Origin: Candidatus Poseidoniaceae archaeon
GTDB lineage: Archaea > Thermoplasmatota > Poseidoniia > Poseidoniales > Poseidoniaceae
Assembly (NCBI GenBank): GCA_022424925.1
Contig: JAKMGM010000104.1
Span: 1-23,739 of the forward strand
Length of the DNA: 23,739 bases
Reading direction: 5' to 3'
Below, piece by piece: positions 17,617 through 23,739 of this stretch. The notes under the pieces were generated by a model. It had not been told where the DNA came from and did not search any database. It saw nothing but the letters and a program-made list of their open reading frames with translations. The stretch's first letter is position 1. The number at the start of each line of letters is the position of its first letter. Made by a program: the position numbers and the translations under genes.

Positions 17617-20600
17617 TCAAACCGTAACCGATGACAGAGACGAATGGATTGAGGGGAGTGCGTCTTCCACTGACTCCCGCAGTGGTGAGCTGAGTTTGGA
17701 TCTGGCAAACAGTTCGTCAAGCTTTTTCGCTCATGGCAACGATGAGGCTGTGAATCCAGTTTCCGATGCATGGCTGGATAACGGTTCATTTGCGGTTCGG
17801 CAGCCCCACACATCGAATTCCACGGAGAGTCGTTTCTCTCAGCAGGCGCTCAAAACCTCGTCTTCGCTGATGAAGCAAAGTCAAGGTGCGGTCTTGAAGC
17901 ACCATGATTGGCTCTTCATGTCAACGTGGAGTACTTCGACCTTCCAGAACATCGTCCATCGATTGTATCCGAACAATGCAACCAAAGAATCGGTCATCAC
18001 TTTAGACCAAGCGCAATGTACGCTTCCAAATCTCCATTCGAGTAGCTACTACGCAAATTACGGTTTCCGAGACTGGACGGTTACGGATGATGAACGTATG
18101 TTCGCAATTCTTTCGGGTTATCGATATCACTACTCATCTTCTGCTCCCACGCAATACCACCGGGTATTGGAAATGGATATCTCGCGTGATGATGTTTGGA
18201 CGTGCATTGATTCCTACGATGTATCCCCACAGTACTCAGAGTACACGGCGATTGCCTATGACAGAGCGACTGAAGAAGTATGGATTGTACACAACGCACA
18301 GCGAAGAATTGTACCGTACACATTCAGCGACCAACCAGATGGACAATACACTCGAGGCCAAAACATGTATTCGTACTCGTCTTCGTCCGGAAGTGCGTGG
18401 GAATGTGGTAAAACTGGACAGCAGGTGCGCGGACTGGAAGTCAACGACACGACGTTCTTCATGCGATGCCAACAGGGTAGTACAAGCCAAGACAAAGACC
18501 AACTCGAAGCATGGTCTGTATCCGGTTCTTCCACTTCCCTCGTTCCACAAACTGGAACCCGTCTGCTATCGGCTCTCGGGTATGGCCTGCAATATGACGG
18601 TTCACGATTCGTGACTGTCGACTGCGGTTATTCGACGTGGTCTTCATCTACACTTTACTATCGCGAATACGGAACTGGATGGCAATACAAGACCACTCCT
18701 GCACCGGGGACCACAACCTGGCTTGGGCCCGTAATTGAATCCGGGGACCCGGTTCTTGCTGCAAACATGCAGACCTATTGGTCTGCAGCATCCATTGGTG
18801 ACCGTGTGGATTACTGGATTTCAGCAGATAACGGGACGCACTGGGAGCAAGTCACTTCAAACTCTACCATTCACTTTGATTATCCCGGTACTGAGTTGGT
18901 CTGGAAAGCACAACTCATTGGTTCGACAGCAGTCTCATGGTGGGTCGATGTTGAATACGCAACTGAATATTCTTCGTCCGGCAGTTGGACTTCAACACCA
19001 CATGTGACCGGAACGAAAGTTGGTAAAGTCCGACCAAATTGGGTTGCAGATACGCCCGCTGGCACCTCTATTCTAGTTCAAGTCTCAAACGATAACGGCT
19101 CATCTTGGCTTCCAGCACTCAACAACCAAGAAGTGAGTTTCCCTTCCACAGAAGCCGGAGACACGATCAGGTATGCTGTATCACTCACAACTTCAGATGC
19201 TTCGTTAACACCTCTCATCGATTCATTGACGATGGAATATGAGGAAGGTTACCCCGACCGTCCGCGACTTGACATCGGCAATGACTTGATTTGGGATTGG
19301 GAATCAGTGCTCTTCTTGAACGAGTCATCCGTCATCGCCAGTGATTCATCGGTGGTTACGCAGGAGGTCAAATACCAACCAACGCTCGTCCAAGCATTCA
19401 ATTCCATCATTCCACAGAACGGTGATGGTGACATTACGATTCCAATTGCAGTAAAGGCTGCAACTTCTGGTCGCGTTAAGATTTCAAACATTGATATTGC
19501 CTACAAGATGCAAACCCGTGCTGTCGATGCCTCGCTTGAAGGAGGCGTGATTTCACCGGATGGTGTATTCCGATACATGCAGGTTCGAATTGCGCCTGGA
19601 GATGATGTTGACCGCGTCACAAGTTCTCTTGTGGCGCTGAATAATTCCTACGGCGAAAATCCCGCGTTTGAATGGCAACGTGGGGACACGTGCTCCGTGG
19701 TTAGCGATGCTGGTGGCATCGTTCAATTCGATGTAGCGAATTGTACTTCTGTTACGGATCTAAACGGCATGGTCTCGATTCGAATGCCGATGTCTGTAAA
19801 CTGGAGTTGGGATGATGAGACTGACATGCAGGCTCTTATTTCCGTCCAAGACGATTTGGGTCAAGCCGTTGCTGCATGGGAAACTGAATCATTAGATATG
19901 GTCGTTGAAAACGATATACAGCTCGACGGTCTGAGGGTGTACGAGGAAACAGGTCGGGAGTTGTATTCGCAAGATTGGGTTCGTGGCGGAAATCTGATTT
20001 CATTCACAGGAGAGATTCACTTCCAAAACTCTCAACTCACCCCGTTAGGCGGGCAGTTTTATCTTCGGATTTTAGGTCAAAACGTAACCTATGACGGAGA
20101 TCCAATTGGAGAGCCCGTGGAACTGGCTCGTGAGCAAAACCCCTCTTTTGGTGCTTTCAATATCACCATCACTTCGCCGATGGAATCTTCCCCCGGCGGT
20201 ATGGTGTTTTATGTCGAAGCAATCGAAATGAAGAACGGCTCAAAGTTCACCAACCCAGGCTACAACACCATTCGCTTGGTCCTCGACGGTAATTCACCAC
20301 TTGTTTTGAGTTCAACCCCTGAGGATGGTTCAGAGCGACATGCTGGCCCTCCCGCACCTGGTGGTCAAGCACTGAGTTTTGTAATTCAAGACTCTGTTGA
20401 ACCTCCCAGTCAAGTGACCCTCAACTATTGGATTGGTTGCAAAGCAAGTGAGTCGATTGGGTGCAGTGATTACAACTTCGACGGCTTGCCAAACGCCAAC
20501 GAATACGAAATGAAGGTATTGAATTCGCCAGATACGCAAGCCGGTGGTTTGAACATCTTCGATGGCCTTATTGACGATTCAATGCTGGAGCACGGTCAAG

Positions 20601-22702
20601 TTGTTTCTTTCTTCCTGACCGGTAAAGACGTCAAAGATAACGCTATTGCGATGGGTGGGGGGCCGGTATGTCCAGACAGCAACACTGCATGCGGGTATGT
20701 TCCTGGAGAAACTGAACCGAACTGGGACAACGATTTGGCAACGTACCGCATACGCGTCGAGTTTGAGCCTGAACTCGACCTCGACAACTCAACCATTCTA
20801 GGACACGATGACTCTGCGCCTCTGCACCCCGGCATACCATATACGGCTCAAATCGTACTTTCCGACCGTAACGGATGGGAAGACATCCAATACATCCAAC
20901 TTGCGCTTGGCGGCGACTTTGAAGATGATGATAGTTCATTGTTCATATCGTTGACCAGAGGGCTTGATGGTCATCCGATTGCCGTTATGGAATCCGGTTC
21001 TGCCAACATTGCGGTTTCCAATCTGTATTCCAGCGTAAGCCTTGATGAATCTGACAACAACATCATCAAACTCCTTGCTCGATTCCAACTGACATGGACA
21101 TTCCCAGAAGCGTTTGACACCGATGGTACCAGTCTCGTGATTCCAAAGATTCTCGTTACGGATTTACCATGCAATGAGATGGAGACGACGCCATGTTTCG
21201 AGACCAAAGAGGGATTAGGTAATGACGCATGGAGTCTCGACAACGATTTCCGTTTCGATACGATGGAAGGCCACATACGTGCAGTCGAACTCCGCGACGG
21301 TACGAATCACTACAATTCTGATTTTGAAGAAACGCTCATCGGCGCTGGACAAGCGTTGCGAGTCAATGGAAGAGTCTTGTTTTCGGAAGATGAAACACCA
21401 GCCCCTCCGGGCGCCTTCGACGTTGTTTTCGGTGATTACGACCATACATGGACAACATCCACGCGTAACGATGGTGAATTCAGTCTTGACTTGCTTGTTC
21501 CTTCCGCACCGTCCGGCCATCTCGACTTGCAACTCGGTCTCGGTGATTTGCCCGGATTTGCAATGGATGAGACTGCGACTTCACAGCGGGTACGACTCGC
21601 TGTCGACAGCAGTCGTCCGACTATTTCAGCCATCACGCTGGATGAAGTCAATGCCGGTTCATCGCTTTCAATTGGCGCATGCGGAGATTTGCAAGTTATG
21701 CTTGAGACGCTGGATAACTATGGATTTGACCTCAATGAACCCGCTGTTCTCCACTACCGTGTTCGTGCTGGAGAGGCTGAAATTTCTCGCGGAAGTGTTC
21801 CTTTACCGGACACAACACCGTTTGGAGAACAATTCTTTTGGACGGGCAACCTCGACTTGACCGATGCTGGTGCAACCACCCTGTTACCCTCGTATGTCGT
21901 AGATGTCTGGGTTTCCGGTTCGGATTCGGCTGGAAATCCTTTCAACACCATTGGCAATTCTATTTATGATCCTATGGCTTCCTGGTCTCTTGCCCTTCTT
22001 GGGCCGAGTATTGACCTCAATGCTGAATCGAGCAGTTTCTCTTGGGATGACCCAAGTCCTATCGCGCAACAGGCAGTGAGTCTCGACTTTGAAGTGAGGA
22101 ACACAGGTGGAAAGGGCGATGTAGCCCTCGTTCTACAACGCGCAGTCGATGGCGGTTTCTGGGACAACATTGCTCGAATTGATTTGGTTGCTACTGCAGG
22201 AACTGATGTGACCGGTTCTCTTCCAACTGTAGCTGATGCAGCAGTCGGTGAAAGCATCGAATTCCGTTTAGTTGTCCTCGTCGATGAAGTGGAAATGGAC
22301 CGTGCATCACTGGATCCGCTGTTCATTAAGGAAGAAACTGTCAGAGACGGTGAAGCATTGGCTCAACAGGCGCAAGAAGGCACATTCAGTATTGTATTGT
22401 ATCTCGTGGCGCTCGTTTCACTCAGCTTAGCGATGTGGTTGCTTGTTGTCAACCGTCGCATGCGCCAAGGTGAGTTTGAACTCGGTTCAGAAGACCAAAC
22501 CGACGAAGTTCTCGAAGACCTGGATAATTCCAAGATGTTACCAGACATTGCTCAAACACCATCGGTTGAACCACAGGCTCAGCCAGTAGCACTACCTCAA
22601 CGAGCCCCACCTCCGCTTCCACCGACCGGTCTTCCAGAAGGATGGACATTGGACCAGTGGAGCCATTTCGGTTGGCAGTATGTCGAATCCATGAAGAAGT
22701 GA
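17612..22702 (+). CDS. Main part of a giant C-terminally anchored surface protein (frameshifted from 17340)
   Basis: A 1696-residue frame with no signal peptide of its own, although it ends in a type I membrane anchor. This is the main reason to join it to the frame at 17340. Residues about 80-340 are rich in aromatic beta strands and may be a propeller-like or lectin-like domain. About 430-560 contain the VSNDNGSSW type of segment seen in sandwich domains. One lone EF/dockerin-like acidic loop (DYNFDGLPNANEYE) is at about 952-965. About 1250-1580 look like Ig/CARDB-type domains. A membrane helix at about 1590-1608 is followed by a positive stop (NRRMR) and an acidic, then Pro-rich cytoplasmic tail ending in GWTLDQWSHFGWQYVES. 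Ligand and function are unknown. The next gene starts nine bases downstream, suggesting co-transcription. If the frameshift is real in the cell, the gene is a pseudogene; a sequencing or assembly error is equally possible. Confidence 0.82.
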   Translation: MSQTVTDDRDEWIEGSASSTDSRSGELSLDLANSSSSFFAHGNDEAVNPVSDAWLDNGSFAVRQPHTSNSTESRFSQQALKTSSSLMKQSQGAVLKHHDWLFMSTWSTSTFQNIVHRLYPNNATKESVITLDQAQCTLPNLHSSSYYANYGFRDWTVTDDERMFAILSGYRYHYSSSAPTQYHRVLEMDISRDDVWTCIDSYDVSPQYSEYTAIAYDRATEEVWIVHNAQRRIVPYTFSDQPDGQYTRGQNMYSYSSSSGSAWECGKTGQQVRGLEVNDTTFFMRCQQGSTSQDKDQLEAWSVSGSSTSLVPQTGTRLLSALGYGLQYDGSRFVTVDCGYSTWSSSTLYYREYGTGWQYKTTPAPGTTTWLGPVIESGDPVLAANMQTYWSAASIGDRVDYWISADNGTHWEQVTSNSTIHFDYPGTELVWKAQLIGSTAVSWWVDVEYATEYSSSGSWTSTPHVTGTKVGKVRPNWVADTPAGTSILVQVSNDNGSSWLPALNNQEVSFPSTEAGDTIRYAVSLTTSDASLTPLIDSLTMEYEEGYPDRPRLDIGNDLIWDWESVLFLNESSVIASDSSVVTQEVKYQPTLVQAFNSIIPQNGDGDITIPIAVKAATSGRVKISNIDIAYKMQTRAVDASLEGGVISPDGVFRYMQVRIAPGDDVDRVTSSLVALNNSYGENPAFEWQRGDTCSVVSDAGGIVQFDVANCTSVTDLNGMVSIRMPMSVNWSWDDETDMQALISVQDDLGQAVAAWETESLDMVVENDIQLDGLRVYEETGRELYSQDWVRGGNLISFTGEIHFQNSQLTPLGGQFYLRILGQNVTYDGDPIGEPVELAREQNPSFGAFNITITSPMESSPGGMVFYVEAIEMKNGSKFTNPGYNTIRLVLDGNSPLVLSSTPEDGSERHAGPPAPGGQALSFVIQDSVEPPSQVTLNYWIGCKASESIGCSDYNFDGLPNANEYEMKVLNSPDTQAGGLNIFDGLIDDSMLEHGQVVSFFLTGKDVKDNAIAMGGGPVCPDSNTACGYVPGETEPNWDNDLATYRIRVEFEPELDLDNSTILGHDDSAPLHPGIPYTAQIVLSDRNGWEDIQYIQLALGGDFEDDDSSLFISLTRGLDGHPIAVMESGSANIAVSNLYSSVSLDESDNNIIKLLARFQLTWTFPEAFDTDGTSLVIPKILVTDLPCNEMETTPCFETKEGLGNDAWSLDNDFRFDTMEGHIRAVELRDGTNHYNSDFEETLIGAGQALRVNGRVLFSEDETPAPPGAFDVVFGDYDHTWTTSTRNDGEFSLDLLVPSAPSGHLDLQLGLGDLPGFAMDETATSQRVRLAVDSSRPTISAITLDEVNAGSSLSIGACGDLQVMLETLDNYGFDLNEPAVLHYRVRAGEAEISRGSVPLPDTTPFGEQFFWTGNLDLTDAGATTLLPSYVVDVWVSGSDSAGNPFNTIGNSIYDPMASWSLALLGPSIDLNAESSSFSWDDPSPIAQQAVSLDFEVRNTGGKGDVALVLQRAVDGGFWDNIARIDLVATAGTDVTGSLPTVADAAVGESIEFRLVVLVDEVEMDRASLDPLFIKEETVRDGEALAQQAQEGTFSIVLYLVALVSLSLAMWLLVVNRRMRQGEFELGSEDQTDEVLEDLDNSKMLPDIAQTPSVEPQAQPVALPQRAPPPLPPTGLPEGWTLDQWSHFGWQYVESMKK

Positions 22703-22711
22703 GTTGTCACC

Positions 22712-23164
22712 ATGTCAGACGAGGAGCCATCTTCTGTCGATGGAATGGTAACGTTACAAGAACGCATGGTGAATCTCATTAATCAATTGAACATGCCTCT
22801 CATAGAAGTGAGCCTCGTCTTGAGTAAACACATTGCTGGCCTGTCACGTTCGCTCGATGAGCACATACGGGCGACGGAGCAGGAGTTTCCAGAAACTGTC
22901 ACACATCCATGGCCAATCGATTCAGCCAACAATGATGAACCCGGTTTCCAGTTCGAACTTGATAAAATTTTCAAAATTATTGATGAAGACCGAATGGATA
23001 TTTTGGCCACCTTAATCCGGGTCACACTGGTTGAAATCGATGCATCTTTGGCGGAAGGTTTGCTTGCATTACGTCCTTGGGAAGCCCTTTCGAGAACTCA
23101 ATTATCAAATGCAAAGAGCCCCGGACAGCTGTTTTCTCCTCTCGACATTCCTGAGGAATGGTAA
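22712..23164 (+). CDS. Small acidic cytoplasmic protein, family not recognised
   Basis: A 150-residue protein without signal peptide, membrane helix or Cys. It looks mostly alpha-helical: residues about 12-60 and 78-120 form amphipathic helices with regular Leu/Ile spacing, separated by an acidic, Pro-containing linker. The C-terminus ends in PLDIPEEW. The start follows the stop of the giant surface protein by nine bases, with GTGAG-like bases just before it, so the two are probably one transcript. Position makes a partner for the surface protein's cytoplasmic tail conceivable, but nothing in the sequence proves it. Confidence 0.7.
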   Translation: MSDEEPSSVDGMVTLQERMVNLINQLNMPLIEVSLVLSKHIAGLSRSLDEHIRATEQEFPETVTHPWPIDSANNDEPGFQFELDKIFKIIDEDRMDILATLIRVTLVEIDASLAEGLLALRPWEALSRTQLSNAKSPGQLFSPLDIPEEW

Positions 23165-23200
23165 GCAATGGTTTGAAAATAACCGCCACCATCGGATGCC

Positions 23201-23739
23201 ATGGAGAGGCAAGTGCGACTTGGGGTTGCAATAATGGTCGTGCTGCTGACACCTGCCCTTTCAGGATGTTTGGGCTCTGACGGCCTTCTTGACTTTCCCG
23301 AACAGAAAGGTATCCCGGGCGGCCTTACACTGGCGTGTCTTGATGATTCAAAGTTCACCTCAATGGTTATCGAAATTGATTATGCACCCGGATATTTACC
23401 TGAATCATCTTCGACTGACTTACTCAAGCAGAGACTCGAATCGGTTTGTGAAAAGCCTCGAGGTATATCCTTTACATTCACGGAAACTGATTTTTCGGTA
23501 ACTGAGGTTTGGCAAGCAGACGATGTTCGTGAACTCGGCGACGATGCAAAGAGTACTGATCCTCAATCCGGTTCAACCCTCACATGGCAAATTCTTTTCC
23601 CAGCAGGAACCTACGAAGACGAAAGCGTTCTGGGCGTGGCTGTTGATGCATCAACTGTGGCGGTGTTCAAAGACTCCATCGACGATGCTGAGAATATTTT
23701 CCGTCGACCATCGGCCGAAAAAATCGAAAACAGCGTCCT
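23201..23739 (+). CDS. Secreted lipoprotein, 3' partial; possible metallopeptidase
   Basis: The frame is open from ATG 23201 to the right edge, giving 179 complete codons. The N-terminus is a lipoprotein signal peptide: Arg residues at 3 and 6, hydrophobic core 7-17, lipobox LSGC with the lipidated Cys at 23. A GTG at 23213 gives a 19-residue signal and has GGAG six bases upstream, so it is an equally good start. The mature part has two further Cys (near 45 and 82), mixed alpha/beta sequence, and a Thr/Phe-rich segment. The last residues (DDAENIFRRPSAEKIENSV) resemble the helix that precedes an HExxH zinc motif in secreted metallopeptidases, but that motif would lie beyond the window, so this is a guess. 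The gene starts 36 bases after the small acidic gene and may belong to the same transcript. Confidence 0.75.
   Translation, partial: MERQVRLGVAIMVVLLTPALSGCLGSDGLLDFPEQKGIPGGLTLACLDDSKFTSMVIEIDYAPGYLPESSSTDLLKQRLESVCEKPRGISFTFTETDFSVTEVWQADDVRELGDDAKSTDPQSGSTLTWQILFPAGTYEDESVLGVAVDASTVAVFKDSIDDAENIFRRPSAEKIENSV

Noticed and set aside
17605..17620. Programmed -1 frameshifting at the ATGA overlap.
   Set aside because: No slippery heptamer or downstream structure was visible; a one-base deletion explains the data more simply.

Overview
The window most likely comes from a planktonic marine archaeon of the Marine Group II type (Candidatus Poseidoniales). This is inferred from three archaeal class III (prepilin-type) signal sequences, archaeal-style Shine-Dalgarno sites (GGAGG, GGTGAT), tightly packed genes, moderate GC, and several giant secreted or membrane-anchored proteins with Asp/Gly-rich calcium-binding repeats and short aromatic cytoplasmic tails. 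No rRNA, tRNA, CRISPR array, insertion sequence or integrase was seen.

Layout. (1) Bases 1-4073, plus: the 3' part of a large cell-surface protein with a parallel beta-helix, Ig-like domains, one C-terminal membrane helix and an aromatic cytoplasmic tail, followed by a candidate hairpin terminator. (2) 4132-6657, plus: an 841-residue MalT-like STAND ATPase regulator (winged helix, P-loop NTPase, TPR repeats). (3) 6658-11285, minus: a YycJ/WalJ-like metallo-beta-lactamase-fold hydrolase, then three 4-bp-overlapping genes for pilin-like proteins of 361, 735 and 158 residues, all with an RDE-containing class III signal. The last of these ends on the base next to the end of the STAND gene. (4) 11286-11518: a divergent intergenic region. 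(5) 11519-17272, plus: a 1917-residue secreted protein with thrombospondin-type-3-like repeats on both sides of a probable seven-bladed beta-propeller. (6) 17340-22702, plus: a second giant membrane-anchored surface protein, split at base 17612 by what looks like a one-base deletion. The signal peptide lies in the first piece and the membrane anchor in the second. (7) 22712-23164, plus: a small acidic cytoplasmic protein. (8) 23201 to the end, plus: the 5' part of a lipoprotein.

Together this reads as a cell-envelope locus: a putative pilus or pseudopilus operon flanked by three giant surface proteins and a lipoprotein, with a large signal-responsive regulator converging on the pilin operon. 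That the regulator controls the surface genes is inferred from position only. The two items most worth following up are the three-gene pilin-like operon with very unequal ectodomains and the frameshifted surface protein.
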